A DNA stretch of 64,000 nucleotides from Neocallimastix lanati (nom. inval.) (GCA_016946835.1 JACVTC010000033.1:848001-912000); one strand, 5' to 3'; positions 1 to 14,771 are shown, numbered from the stretch's first letter. Notes: generated by a model from the letters alone, not told the origin. Translations and numbers: made by a program.

Positions 1-461
1 ATAAAATTAAAAATACATGCATGAGATATAAATCTACCTGTTCCCAATTTTTGAATTTTTTAGATTATTTTGAGAAAACATTTCTAAATATCTATAATAC
101 AAAATATTGGAATTATTACAATAATATAGACCACATAACAAATAATGCTTCAGAATCTTATAACAGTTATTTAAAAAATTTATTTGTAAAAAAGCCTTCA
201 TTTTATAAATTAATATATACAATACAATTTGAAGAATCCAAATCTTACTATGATTACCATATGAGAATTAAAGGAATTTGGAGAAAAAAGAGCAGAATAT
301 CAGAAAGGGTCGATGACATTAATATTTTAGTTGAATATTATAAAAATATGGAAGCCGAATTAAAAAATATTGGATGTAGTAAAAATGATATCATCGAAAA
401 TTGGTTTAATTGTTTAATTAGATTGAATAATGAAATCATTAATTTTAATAAAACAAAATAA
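1..461 (+). mobile_element. MULE-type DNA transposase, C-terminal part (5' cut by window edge)
   Basis: The reading frame is open from the window edge, with an internal Met at 21, and ends at a TAA at 459-461. The motif TNNASESYNSYLKNLF (about residues 40-55 from that Met), followed by a KPSFYKLIYTIQFEE segment, is the pattern seen after the catalytic core of Mutator-like (MULE) transposases. There the NN..ES.N motif marks the C-terminal part of the transposase fold. The catalytic DDE residues would lie upstream, outside the window. The rest is Asn/Lys/Tyr-rich, as expected from the base composition. No zinc knuckle is visible. Terminal inverted repeats could not be recognised in the following AT-rich DNA. 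It could be a live element or a host gene domesticated from one, and the family call rests on one motif block. Confidence 0.6.
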
Positions 462-1317
462 AAATAATTATTAAAATCCTTTCAAAATCATAATTACAAT
501 TAATTGAAAATTAAATTTTTTTATTTAATAAGAAATTCAATATTTAAATTTATTTAATATTTATTGAAGGGTTAGCTTAAAAATATTAAAAAAAAATTTT
601 TTTTATAAATTTATTTTAAATATTTTTTACTTAATTAAATATTATTAAATAAAATTAAAAGATGTCTTTATTATTATATATTAGTATTATAAAATATTAA
701 AAATATGAATGTATTGCATTTCTCATTATTTTTATTTTATATTGTAGTAAATTAATAAATAAATAAATAATTTTTATAAAATAAACCAATTATTAAATTA
801 ATATATTTTTTAAAAATATATTTAATGTATATTTCATATTTTTAATAAATATTCAAATATACATTTTAAATATATATAATGATATTTAAGTATTATAATA
901 CTTATAAAAGAAAATAATTAATATTTTAAATTATTTCTATCAGGCTTTCTAAAAAAACTTTACTATTTGTAAAAATAGTAATGCTCTTTTTGTTAGTTTA
1001 TTAGATTTGTATAATATAAATATCTAAAATAATTTATTTATTATTTAATAGAAATTTATGTTTAAAAATGTTATTGTTATTATTATTATTACTAAAAAAA
1101 AGTTTTAATTTAATATTTATAATTAAATTTTCAAATAATCTTTCCTTATCAAGTTAAATATAATGCTCCTGAGTAAAAAAGATTTTTGTATTATATAAAA
1201 TTTATTTAAAATATTAGATAAAAAAAATATTAAAAAGGAAATAAGAATTTTAAAAAGAATATTTAAAAATAAAATGAAAAAAATATAGAATGTAATAATA
1301 TAGAAGAATAAGTATAT
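462..1317. other. AT-rich intergenic DNA
   Basis: Almost only A and T with short trinucleotide runs. I see no coding signal, RNA gene or repeat with a defined unit here. Confidence 0.6.
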
Positions 1318-2715
1318 AAAATAAAATAAAATAAAATAAATAGTTGAAATATAAATATAAAGTACAGATTGAATAAAATAAAATAAATAGTTGAAATATA
1401 AATATGAAGTACAGGATGAATAAAATAAAATTAATAGTTGAAATATAAATATAAAGTACAGATTGAATAAAATAAAATAAATAGTTGAAATAAAAATATG
1501 AAGTACAGATTGAATAAAATAAAATAAAATAAAATAAAATAAAATAAAAATAATATAAATAGTTGAAATATAAATATGAAGTACAGAATGAATAAAATAA
1601 AATAAATAGTTGAAATATAAATATGAAGTACAGATTGAATAAAATAAAATAAATAGTTGAAATATAAATATGAAGTACAGAATGAATAAAATAAAATAAA
1701 TAGTTGAAATATAAATATAAAGTACAGATTGAATAAAATAAATAGTTGAAATATAAATATGAAGTACAGAATGAATAAAATAAAATAAATAGTTGGAATA
1801 TAAATATAAAGTACAGATTGAATAAAATAAAATAAATAGTTGAAATATAAATATAAAGTACAGATTGAATAAAATAAATAGTTGAAATATAAATATGAAG
1901 TACAGAATGAATAAAATAAAATAAATAGTTGAAATATAAATATAAAGTACAGATTGAATAAAATAAAATAAATAGTTGAAATATAAATATAAAGTACAGG
2001 ATGAATAAAATAAAATAAATAGTTGAAATATAAATATGAAGTACAGAATGAATAAAATAAAATAAATAGTTGAAATATAAATATAAAGTACAGATTGAAT
2101 AAAATAAAATAAATTGTTGAAATATAAATATGAAGTACAGAATGAATAAAATAAAATAAATAGTTGAAATATAAATATGAAATACAGAATGAATAAAATA
2201 AAATAAATAGTTGAAATATAAATATAAAGTACAGATTGAATAAAATAAAATAAATAGTTGAAATATAAATATGAAATACAGAATGAATAAAATAAAATAA
2301 ATAGTTGAAATATAAATATGAAGTACAGATTGAATAAAATAAAATAAATAGTTGAAATATAAATATGAAATACAGAATGAATAAAATAAAATAAATAGTT
2401 GAAATATAAATATGAAATACAGAATGAATAAAATAAAATAAATAGTTGAAATATAAATATGAAGTACAGATTGAATAAAATAAAATAAAATAAAATAAAA
2501 TAAAATAAAATAAAATAAAATAAAATAAAATAAAATAAAATAAAATAAAATAAAATAAAATAAAATAAAATAAAATAAAATAAAATAAAATAAAATAAAA
2601 TAAAATAAAATAAAATAAATAGTGAAGTAATATAAAGGAATAAAGTATTAATAAAAATAAAATAAAATAAAATAAAATAAAATAAAATAAAATAAAATAA
2701 AATAAAATAAAAAAA
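1318..2715. repeat. Minisatellite array 1, about 46-bp unit, ending in (AAAAT)n
   Basis: About two dozen tandem copies of a unit built from a run of AAAAT pentamers, then AGTTGAAATATAAATAT, then (G/A)AAGTACAGA(T/A)TG. Copies differ by single substitutions (GATTG or GAATG; TATGAA or TATAAA) and by the number of AAAAT pentamers. From about 2473 the array becomes a pure AAAAT pentamer run, broken near 2617-2660 by a different short segment (see the dispersed repeat at 49.1 kb). The array is open on the minus strand only because its unit lacks stops in that frame. The periodic peptide is not a gene. Confidence 0.9.
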
Positions 2716-4165
2716 TTATTTGAATTATAATAAAAATACAAGTATTAATAAAAATAAAATAAAATAAAACAAAATAAATATTTGAATTATAATAAAAATA
2801 CAAGTACTAATAAAATAAAATAAATATGTGAATTATAATAAATTGCAAGTATCAATCGAAATAAAATAAAATAAAATAAAATAAAATAAATATGCAGTGA
2901 AATAATAATATATAATATGATAAAATAAAATAAATAAGATATTGATATGAAATTAATATAAAAACTGAATTTAGCAACAAATAAATTATATAATAAATAA
3001 ATGATATAGCATATTCATATATATTAACATGAATTTTATTATAATTTTTACAGTATTTTAAATTAATGTAAATTATTATATTTCCATATAATAAACAAAC
3101 TTTATAATTAGAAAATAGTATAAAAAGAAATATTAAATATTATTATTAAATAATTAAATGAATAAATTAATAAATAAATAAAAATTTTCAGAATATGGCG
3201 AATGTAAATCATTATTTTTTTTGAAATATATCACATTTTAAATATTTTTAATAATTATTTTTTCAAAGAAATTATATGTGCCATTTTATTTTAATATTTA
3301 AATATTATATTCATAAATAAAAATTTATAAAAAAATAATATAAGCCACATTCCGAAATGAAAATTTATGTAAAAATATTTAAAGCCACATTCCGAAACGC
3401 ACCACCCCCAAAATTACATCTTTAATCATGTGATTGTTCTATGAATTAATGCACAAAGATAGATGTTACACAACATAAAAATATAATAATAAAATATTAA
3501 TATAAGAATATAATATTGATAATTAATATAAGAATATAAAAATAAAAATATAATATTAATAATATAAAAATATAAAATAAAATGTGATTATTTTAACAGA
3601 AATCCTAATTCTTATTATTAATATTACTATTACAAATAATTATATATTATTATTATTATTATTATAAATTATTATTATTATCTTTATTATTATTTAAAAT
3701 ATATATATGTATATATTCCTATTGATTAATGATAAATGTAAGAAATAAAAATCATTTATTTATTTACTCTTCATATAATAAAAATACCGAAAAAAATACT
3801 ATAGAAAAAAAACTTTGTAATTAATACTTTGTAAATGAATACACAATAAATGTTTAGGGTATAACAAAAAAAATATAATAAAAACTAAAATCAAAAATAC
3901 GTAATAATTAAAATATCAATTAAAATATCAATAAGTGTAAATATTTATTAACGGAAGAAAGTTTTGTTAATAGATACATAAACATATTTTATAATAATTA
4001 ATATTAAACGTAATATTAATAAAAAAAAATTATATGAATTAATAAATGAATAAAAAAAAATTTTTTATTCTAATATTAATTTCCATGTGATTCATAATTC
4101 ACAGAACAATATAAATAATAAAACTAATATTTATATATATACTTTTAATTGAAATATTATATTTT
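2716..4165. other. Intergenic DNA between the two inverted minisatellite arrays
   Basis: AT-rich spacer with no gene. It contains a GC-richer island (about 3335-3425) in which the motif AGCCACATTCCGAAA occurs twice (3342-3356 and 3383-3397), followed by a CACCACCCCC stretch. A related motif occurs near 43302. The rest is A/T simple sequence. Confidence 0.55.
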
Positions 4166-4672
4166 GTTAAAGATTAATCTTTTTATTTTATTTTATTTTA
4201 TTTTATTCAATCTGTACTTTATATTCGTATTTCAACTATTTATTTTATCTTATTTTATTCAATCTGTATTTTATATTCATATTCTACTATTTATTTTATT
4301 TTATTTTATTTTATTTTATTCAATCTGTACTTCATATTTATATTCTACTATTTATTTTATTTTATTTTATTTTATTTTATTTTATTTTATTTTATTTTAT
4401 TTTATTTTATTTTATTTTATTTTATTTTATTTTATTTTATTTTATTCAATCTGTACTTTATATTCGTATTTCAACTATTTATCTTATCTTATTTTATTCA
4501 ATCTGTATTTTATATTCATATTCTACTATTTATTTTATTTTATTTTATTTTATTTTATTCTATTTTATTTTATTTTATTTTATTTTATTTTATTTTATTT
4601 TTTATTTTATTTTATTCAATCTGTAATTTATATTTAATATTCTACTATTTATTTTATTTTATTTTATTTTAA
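4166..4672. repeat. Minisatellite array 2, inverted copy of array 1 unit
   Basis: Several copies of CAATCTGTACTTTATATT / CGTATTTCAACTATTTATTT, separated by long TTTTA pentamer runs. This is the reverse complement of the unit of the array at 1.3-2.7 kb. A slightly diverged sub-unit has TTCATATTCTACTATTTATT. The reading frame across it is a by-product of the repeat. Confidence 0.85.
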
Positions 4673-5846
4673 TTTATTTTTTAAAAAAATTATATTAAAA
4701 TTTAAACAATATAATGTTAGAAAAAAAAAGTTTTTTTTTTTTATATTTTATATTAAATTATACATAAATTAATAATTTTTTAATTAATATTAACACATAT
4801 GGGAAGTATTAAAAAAATAATATTCAAGTTATAGAATATATTATTTTCATAATAATAACAATAATAAAAATATTTGCAATAAAAAAAATAACAAAATAAC
4901 GATGGAAATAACAATAAAAGTAACAATATAAATAATGATAATAAAAATAATAACAATATAAATTGATAATTATGTTATCATATATTTATAATGTAATTAA
5001 AATGTACTTTTATTTAAGAATTTAATTTATATAGTTTAAATTTATGTTTTCCTTTTAAATATTTTGTGTAAGTTGTATATGGTCACAAATGAATTCACGT
5101 GATATATATATATACCATCTATCATTGCATGTCCTATTGTTAACAGTAATACTAAATGTATTATAATATTAAATAAATAAACAATAAATACATCAATTAA
5201 CATTTACAATAATAAAAAATAAAAAATATCATTTAAGAAAATAGAACTATATGAAATATAATATATAGGGATTAATTATAAAAATAATAATATTACATTT
5301 ATGTAAAAAAAAAAGAAGTGTCTAATGTTTTTATTACATATAATTGAGATATATAATTTTTTATTTTATAAATAAAAATTAAAAAAATAAAGAAATAAAG
5401 TTTTAATTAAGAATATATAAATATTAAAAATTAATAATAATAAATAATAGAATATTAAATAATAGAATATTAAATAATAGAATAATATTAAATAAATATA
5501 ACTAATAAAATTAAAATTTTAAAAATTATTAATAAAAATAATTAATAATAATAATAATTAATAATAATAATAATTAATAATAATTAATAATACTACTAAT
5601 AATAATTAATAATAATTAATAATACTACTAATAATAATTAATAATAATAATAATAATAACAACAATTTTTTAAAAATAAATAATAATATATAATTAATAT
5701 AATTAAATAATTAAATAATTAAATAATTAAATAGTAAATAATAAAAATAAATTAATATTAGAATAATGAAAGAATTTTAATAATTTAATAATGTAATAAA
5801 TAATAAATTAATATTACAAATAAAAGAATGAAGAAAGGTTTCTTTA

Positions 5847-5880
<34 letters not shown>

Positions 5881-6919
5881 ACTTTTCATTATTAAAAATT
5901 AATAATGAATAATGATATAAATAAAAGTAATGATGATAGATTAGATATAACAATAATAATTTAATTTTTATAATTATTAAATTAATGTAATACTATTAAA
6001 TAATAAGTTGATGTCAACTTTTTATTTAGAAGTATTAAATTTATGTCATTTATGTATTTAATATATTTTAATTATTATTATTATTATTTTTTTTTTACTT
6101 CCATTATATCTAATGTTAATAATTCATAATAATAATATTATAATCATAAAATGCTAATATATATCATTTTATTTTATTTATTAGATATAATAATAAAATA
6201 AAAATAAAAATAAAAATTAAAAAAGGTAATTAAAAGTAAAAACAAACAAACAAACAACCAAATAAACAAACAAACAAGAAAAAATATTAAAAAATTAAAC
6301 TAAAATTTTTATATTAATGGGAAATAATTATGATCATTTTTTTTTTTTCTTCATCTCCCGATCAATTTTTGAAAAGGCAATTATTTGTAAAAGGTTAAAA
6401 ATTATATTATATTATTATAATAAAATATTTCTAGAAATTAAATAAATAAAACGAATAAAAAAAAATATTATAAATAATTATAAAATGAAATGAATTATTT
6501 ATTTATTATTATTTTTTTTTTCATCTTTTATTAATAGATACTATAATTTAAAAACAAAAATTATTTTTTTTTATATAAATTATTAATCTAAAATTTATTA
6601 GAATAATTTTTATTAAAATCTACGATTTTCATTAATTAAAATATAACTGTAAAAGTAATTTTTTTTTTTTCATTAAAAAAAAATAATTATATACTATTAC
6701 AATTATATACATTAAATGAATTAAATGGTCATTAATTGCATTTAATGATAAAGGTGGATCTAAAATATTAAGAATTATACATTTTTTAAGTTTATGCAAC
6801 AAAAATGTTTTTTTTTTTTTTTCTTAAATAAATATGTTTGCCATATCAACTATAATAATTGATATATAAATATAATATTTTTTTTTAAAAAAATAAAAAT
6901 CATAAAATTAATAAAGTTT

Positions 6920-6992
6920 AAATTTTTGATATAACTTTAGCTATTGATAAATAATAATTATAAATTTTTGATATAACATTTAGCTATTGATT
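6920..6992. repeat. Local tandem duplication
   Basis: The segment AAATTTTTGATATAAC followed by TTTAGCTATTGAT occurs at 6920-6949 and again at 6962-6992, with a one-base difference (an extra A in the second copy). Confidence 0.8.
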
Positions 6993-7551
6993 ATAAAAAA
7001 TTATAAAAGTGGATAAAAAATTAAAAAGATAACAAACTAATCATTATTCATAATTACATGTATGTAATTATTAAAATTTATTTTATTTATTTTTTCCTAT
7101 ACGTATGTACTATTTAAGATCATATAATCATTAAAGATAATATTATGATTTTTAATTTTTAAATTTCAATTTTTTTAGTTAATTAGTTAATTTTTAAGGA
7201 GATATTATATATTTTTAATTAATTAAAAAAAAAATGAATACAATTTAATTAATTACAATTAAAATAATAATAAAATTATTAATTATAAAATTTTATTATT
7301 ATTAATATTTAAAAAATAATTAATATAAATTTTTTTATTTATTATATATATATTTTATAATTAATATTAAACTTTACGAAAATAAAGTTTATTAATATAG
7401 CTCTCCTTTATAAATAATGATTATCCTTTTAATTATTTTTTAATTAATGCCACAAAAAATATTAACAAATAAAGAAGTAAAATAAAATAAAAAAAGGTAT
7501 TTTCTTTACACTTTATTATTAATTAAAGTTATTTAATAAACTTTAATATTA

Positions 7552-7576
7552 TATCACAGAATGTCATTCTGTGATA
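7552..7576. repeat. Perfect 12-bp palindrome with 1-nt spacer
   Basis: The arms TATCACAGAATG and CATTCTGTGATA are exact reverse complements around a single T. The arms contain more C and G than the surrounding DNA. Confidence 0.9.
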
Positions 7577-8586
7577 AAATTAATAAAAAAATGATAGATT
7601 TCCGTAAAAGTATATAATTTAAATTATTACATTAATAATAAATTATTTATATATAATTAAATCCTTGTATATATATTATTATAGCCGTTTAAATTTGCCA
7701 TTATATTATGATTATATTAGTGAAAAAAAAATAAAAATAATTAATAAATATTATTTTTTTTTAAAAAAAAAAAAAAGAATAAATAAATGATTGACAAATT
7801 AATGAGAAAAAAAAAGATATTTATATTTAATTAATTAGCTAATAATATAATAATACAAAATTTTATAAATATTATTATTATAAATAATTTTGGGGTTAAA
7901 AAAGGAAATAATTTTTGCAAATTTATAAAAATTACATATTTTTGAAAGTTTATTTTTAATATTTATTTACATTAACATTAGCATTTTTTTTAAAATTATA
8001 AAAACTTATATATAATTTTTATTAATATAATATTAGTAATTTAATCAAAAAAAAAAAAAAATAATATATATATATAATATTAAAATTAAATATAGATTAA
8101 TAAAATATATATATATATATAATTATAAAAGATAAAATTATACTATAGAATAAAATTATACTATAGAATAGTATGCTATAAATAAATATTAAATTTATTT
8201 GTGTTTAGTATTTCATTGAACCAAAAAATATGCGGTAAATTTTTTTTATAAAAAAAAGTAGAATAAAAAAAATTAAAATAAATAGATAAATAATATAAAT
8301 ATTAGATATTAAAATAATAATACAATTAAGGAGAAAATATAATTAGATTTATATTAATAATAAAAATAAAAATAAAAATATTTGGAATTTTTTTTTTTAT
8401 TAAGATGATTAAAATTTTGGATATATTTACTCTAAAATATGTACTTTTAATTATTTATTTTGATTATAATTATTATTGATTAAATAATTTATTCCTTAAA
8501 TATTTATTTTAGTTATAATTATTGTCAATTAAATAATTTATTCATTTATTATTTATTCATTAATGGAATTTATATTTTTCTGCCAT

Positions 8587-8627
<41 letters not shown>

Positions 8628-8784
8628 CGATAAAGATATTAATTATTTCAACTTATTTCAAAATTCAGTAATGTGGAATTTAGATTTATTTTTTAATTTT
8701 ATTGCTTTTTTATTATTATTATTTTTTTTTTTTACAATATATTTCTATTTTATGAAGTGATCAACATGATGTTTACTTATTAAA

Positions 8785-8980
8785 TAATAAATAATAAATA
8801 TTAAATAATATATAAATAATAATAAATAAATAATAATAAATAATAATAAAATAATAATAAATAATGGATAAATAATAAATAATAAATAATAAATAATAAA
8901 TAATAAATAATAAATAAAAAATAATAAATAATAATAAATAATAAATAATAAATAATAAATAATAAGTAATTAAATAATAA
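8785..8980. repeat. Heptanucleotide (AATAATA)n array
   Basis: An imperfect period-7 array (AATAATA, the complement of TTATTAT), mixed with AAT trinucleotides. The same heptamer forms the 1-kb array at 41.9-42.9 kb. Both lie next to a SINE candidate. Confidence 0.8.
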
Positions 8981-9082
8981 AAATAAATAATTGAATAATA
9001 AATAACCATAAATCATAAATCATAATCGTAAGTCATAAAGCATAAAAAATGAATAATGAATATATAAATAAATAAAATTATA

Positions 9083-9240
9083 AAAATAGTCATTCAACCA
9101 ACTTCAGATATAGGGAAAAATCCTATGGGAGAAAATTACGCCATTCGTATTCAGGTGGTAGTCGTGGGGTCGATCCAAAAAACCTTATATGCGTTGATCC
9201 TAAGTACTAACCACCAGGATAAAAACTGGAAAGACTTATT
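9083..9240 (-). mobile_element. tRNA-like SINE candidate, copy A
   Basis: A GC-richer island in pure A/T DNA. Read on the minus strand it has TCCTGGTGGTTAGTACTTAGG (the last 11 bases resemble a Pol III A box), GCATATAAGG, then a B-box-like GGATCGACCCC (plus-strand 9166-9176). A tail follows with TTTTCTCCCATAGG and ATTTTTCCCTATAT. A second copy with the same order of blocks lies at 42945-43085. No intact cloverleaf can be folded (the T-stem does not pair), so this is not a working tRNA gene. The A-to-B spacing is shorter than in tRNAs. No clear target-site duplication was found. Confidence 0.5.
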
Positions 9241-9625
9241 TAAAATCATAAATATACATGTAGCGTAGTATTATAATTTATTATTATTATTTTTTTTTTT
9301 AAATTAATATAATTTTAAAGTTTAGTATTTAAAGTATTATCATAATTTAAAGTGTTTTCTATATTTTAAAGTGCTTAATTAAAATGAATAATTTTTTTTT
9401 AAAAAAATAAAAAATAGATAAGTAAATTTATTTATTCCAATCAAAATTTAAATAATTAATTAAAAAATAATCTTATTTAATATAAAAAAAATACTAAAAA
9501 TTTCTTTTTTAATATTGTTTTTATTTGAAAATTCTGGTTTTTTTTTTTAGTATAATTTTCTGAATAAAAAAAAATTATTATATTTAAAATAATTCTAATA
9601 CTAATACTACTACTACTACTACTAC

Positions 9626-9658
<33 letters not shown>

Positions 9659-12600
9659 ATAATAACCTATTTTTTTTATTAATATTTTTTAAGTATTTTA
9701 TATTGGTTCAACTTTTTTACTTTTTCTCCAATAATACTAAATATTACATTAAAAAATGCTTTAAAATATAAAACATAATAAACTAATATTTAGAAATCAT
9801 AATCAACTATTATTTTATATAAATTATTATTATTTTTTAATAATTCTATTTTTTTTTTTTTTTTTACTTGTGCCCTATTCATCAACTAACATAGATTATA
9901 TAATTAATATTATTTTAAGTAGAAATTCCAATACTATTTATTATTATTTAAGATTTGTAAATTCTTTAGTATTATTATTATTTTTAAAGTTTTTAATTCT
10001 AATTATTAATGTAATTTTTAAGTTTTAAATTAAAAAGTTATATTTTTAAAAATAAAATACAATATTTCAATATTATTGGAGAAAAAAAAATCAAATCATT
10101 TTAATATTTTTTTAATATTCTTATTTCATTTAATTATAAAATAAATATTTATATATACATTAAAGAAAAATAAGAAAAAATTATATTTATTTTTATGAAG
10201 ATCTAATTTTATTCAAAAATATTTATATTCTCTATATATATCTTTATTTTTTATTTTATTTTTTTTAAAAAATGTTGAAGAAAAAAAATTTATAGTAAAA
10301 GATTTTAATCTTCTATATATTTTTAAATTATATAATTTTTTCTTAAATATATTTATGAATTTTATTAAATTGTTATTAGATAATGTAATAATAAATGTTT
10401 TTCAAAAAAAAAAAAAAAATAAAAAAATAAAAATACTTGAATCTATTATCCCAAAAGTTTTGTGATTTTGTGATATTAAATAATATAAACAATTCATTAA
10501 AAAAATTATAAAAATTTTATTTGCTATTAAATTTTAAAGAATAATAAAATAAAAAATGCTAATTAATAGATATTACCTAAAAAGGATAAAATACGTAATA
10601 TCATCAATTAAAATATGATTTTGTCTAGCATAATTTTTTATTTATTTATTAATTTATATTTCTTTTAAAGTTTATAAATTGGAAATTAAAATAATAATTT
10701 ATTTTAAATATTAAGAGATACAAAGAGAGTTTTTTTTTTTATTAAAATGGTTAATTTACATATATAGTATATCATATATTGTAATGTAATTATATAAATA
10801 AAAAATTAAACAATTAATCTATTTATTTGATATTTAATATTGTATATAATTAATTTATTATTAATAAATTACTCTCATAAATTATTATACATTATTAATA
10901 ATTATTTTCTAAATATTTAACAAAGTGGATTTAAAAAATTTTATATAATAGCTTTATTTTATTTTTATCTACAATTTATTTTGAAGAACTTTTCTATTTA
11001 TTTTATTTTACTTTATTTTTTATTTTTTTCTTATCATAGTTATAATATTTTTATAGATATTTAGTGATGGAAGATATTTTCTTATTCTTTTTTTTTTTTA
11101 TTTTTTTATTACTAATCTATTACTCATCTTAAATAAATATGTATTCTATTGTATTTCATGATATTAATTAAAAATATATTTAAATATATTTATATAATTT
11201 AATATAAAAAGTTTGAATTAAGGATGAAATTATAAAAATTAATTTTTTTATATAGAAATTTCATATATACTATATTTTTTATTTTTATTTTTTTCTATAT
11301 AGTTATAAATAATATATATATATAGATATATAGTGAACTGATATAGTTATAAATATTATTCATATTAATTGAATATTATTAATAAGAATTGAAATAGAAT
11401 TACTAACAAAATATTCAAATATTTAGCAAGGAATAATAAAAATTAAAGATTAATTCATATTAAATATTTATTTATTAATTTTATATAAAAATTTTTATTA
11501 TTTAATTAATAAACCATGTTTATGAATCATTTTGACGTCATATTTTATTATATGTAAATTATAATGATATAAAATATATATTATATATAGTAGACCTTTT
11601 TTTTATTAAAACTTTTTAATAAATATATTAATTAATAAATATTAAAAATATTAATATATATTTATTTGTTGTTGTTGTTGTGGTATTATTTATATAATTT
11701 CTATTGTTCTTAATTTTATTAATTACAATATAGGCATAAATTAAATGTGCTAAAGATTACTGCTACATTAAAGTAAATGCTCTATTTTATAAATTTTATT
11801 TATATATTTCTTCATGTAAAAACTTTATTTACTATCATAAAATTTTTTTAAAAAAATTTTTTTTATATATTAAATCGTTAAAAGAATAAAGGTAATATAA
11901 TAGGAAAAAATTTGAACGGAATTTTATTAAATTCATGAGACATTTTTATATTAAACTTTAATTTTACATATTCATTAAAAAAAAAAAAAATCATAATAGA
12001 ATTTTATTCATTTTATTATTAAAATTTTATTTGGAGAAAACAAAAAAACAAAAAAACAAAAAAACAAAAAAACAAAAATTAATATGGATTATTAATGAAT
12101 GATAATAAATCATTTTTGTTTTTAGTTTTTTTTTATAAATATATTAAATATTAAATATTCATAATATATAGGTTTTTTCTTTATATTATATATATATTTT
12201 TTAAAAGATATCTTTTAATTATAATTTTAGATATTTGATTTTGATAGAGTTAGTACTAAAAAAAAAAAAAAAGAGATAAAACTAAAAAATTTGTAGGATT
12301 CATCGTTATTTTTTTTTTTTAAAAAAACGATTATAATATTTTTATATTCATTGACTCAAAAAAATAAAATTTTCTTCTTACTAAATTATAGGTATGAGTA
12401 ATAGATTTTCATCACATTAATAAAAGGTTTTTATTCTCTAATTATTTTATGGATATTATTCAATGAATATTTAAGTAAATAAAGTATCCTCAAGGGATTT
12501 ACAAAAATATTATTCATATTTGTATTTATTATAATGAAGAAAATGCTAATAAAAGAAAATTAATAAGTCAACTTTAAAGTAATAGCCTATTGAAAAACTA

Positions 12601-14771
12601 GTTCTTCATTATCATTAAAATAATTATTTAATTTTACTAAATAATTTAATTATTATAAAGATAGTAATAAAGAAAAATATAAAAAAAAATATGAGACAAA
12701 TTAAAAAAACAATTTTTGTCAAATCTTTTTTCCTAAATATAAAAATTATTATTTTATTTTCCTTTGGTTTATTATATATTTTTTTATTATTTTTTATTTT
12801 ATTATCATTTATTTTTATTTTTATTTTTATTTTTTATTTTGTTTTATTTCTTTTTATAGTACCTTAACTTTTTAAATTTTTTATTGTAATTAATATATTA
12901 ATTCATTTTGATATTTTCTGAAAAAAAAAAAAAATTATAATATTAATTAAGTAAAATCCTAGATAAAAAATTAAAAAATAAAAAATAAGAATTAAAAATA
13001 AAAATTTATGGATTAGGGTTATAATTATGAAATTATGAAATAAATTAGGAAGAGTTAAAAAATATGTATATAATATATATATTTGTATTTCATTTATATT
13101 TATACAGTTTATATTCCGTTCTTCATAATTGAATATTAATATAAATGGTACAAAATTGATTATCTTTTTAATTTAAAATTTAGTATTAATTAAAAAAGCA
13201 ATATAAATCAATATATTGCTTTTTCTATAATATCTAATATAATAACATAATATAAAAAAAAAAATAGGATTTACATAAAAGAAAAGAAAAAAGTATTATA
13301 AAATAAACTATGTTACTCAAAAAAAAATTTAAATAAATATATAATTATAATCTTTAAATTAAATATATTTATATTAATATATACATAAATTAATTTTATA
13401 TTTCTTATTTTCTAGTGAAATATATATGAGATAAATTTAATATATTATAAAAAAATTTTACTTCGTATAAAATATAAAAATGCATTTTATTTTAATATAT
13501 ATTTATATTATAATTTATGCAAAAATAAAAATATATATTTTAATTTATATTACGATTATATATCCTTAATATAATTTTTTTTTTAAATAAATCAATAATA
13601 TTATATTCAAATAATTGTAAAAAATTAAAAATTTTCTATTTCCTTTTTTAATATAATAAAGTGTTATTAATTATAAAGTAATATAATTTATTATAATATA
13701 ATCTATCATATTTTAATATTAAAAAAAAAATTATTTATATATATAAATTTTAACAATATAAAATAAAGGTCTAAATGAATCATTTCTGTATTTTTTTTTA
13801 TTAATTTATTACAATTAACATACCTAGTATTGTTTTTTTTTATTTCATTTTTTATTTTACGAAATGATGAAGAGTAAGAATTAAATTATATAAAAAAAAA
13901 AATAAATATTAATAGTAATTGCAAAAAAAATATGAACAAAAATCAAAAAAAACATTAAGATTCAGTGTTCATAAATAAAAATTAAAAAGAAGAAATGAAG
14001 GTACGGAATACTTAATAATATATTAACTATTTCGTTAAGATATATTAAAAAAAATTAAGTGTATCTCTTGTTTTTAGTAAAGAAAAATATATTTATTTGA
14101 TATATATTTCTTTATATAAATAGATATTAAATAATGAAAATACAATTTATTATTTTTTGTTCCTTGATTATTCTGTTTTAATTTGGATAATAAATTTTAC
14201 TACTATTGCATATGCTATAATTATATTTATGATTAAATAAAATAAAAAAAAATAATTTCTTTCATTTCTTTTTTCTTTTTTTAATATATAATTATATATT
14301 TAGATTTATAAAAGTTGTCATTTAAAGAAAAAAATTATATTCTCACTTTTTTTTTTAATAAGATTCTCTTAATTTAACTCCTTTTTTTTTTATTTTTAAT
14401 TTTTTTTTATTTTAAATATAATTAAGTTTTTTAAAAAAAAAATTTTTTTTTAAATTTTTTTTTTATTTTGTTCCCCCTTTTAAATTTTATTATTATTTTA
14501 TTTTATTTTATTTTTATTTATTTATTTTTTTATAAAATTTATTAATTTCTATTATTATCAATAAATAAATATTTTATACGATTGGTTCTTTCTTTTTTTT
14601 TTTTTTTTTTTCGTATTTTTTCCGTATTTTTTTTTTTAATCGAAGAGAGTTCTGTTCATATACTTAACTTTTGTGTATAGTATTATAGTAAATATTTTAT
14701 TATTAAAATTCTTCAAAGTAATATTTTACCTAAAATATTATACCTAGATATAATTTATTTTAAGGGGAAAA

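Larger units (their letters stand above)
4673..9080. other. Gene desert, part 1
   Basis: More than 4 kb of A/T simple sequence with no coding signal. Recognisable pieces: AAT/ATT trinucleotide patches (5400-5660), a (AAAC)-type run near 6240-6285, a tandem duplication at 6920-6992, a perfect palindrome at 7552-7576, a duplicated segment near 8135-8168, a poly(T) of about 40 at 8588-8627, and an AATAATA-type heptamer array at about 8785-8980. Confidence 0.55.

Noticed and set aside
1318-2715. CRISPR array suggested by regular repeats and spacers
   Set aside because: The unit is tandem without unique spacers, has no associated cas genes, and the host is a eukaryote.
1431-4637. Long open frames of Phe/Tyr/Ile-rich peptide in the minisatellite arrays
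   Set aside because: They exist only because the repeat units lack stops in one frame. The peptide is periodic with the DNA unit and has no gene context.
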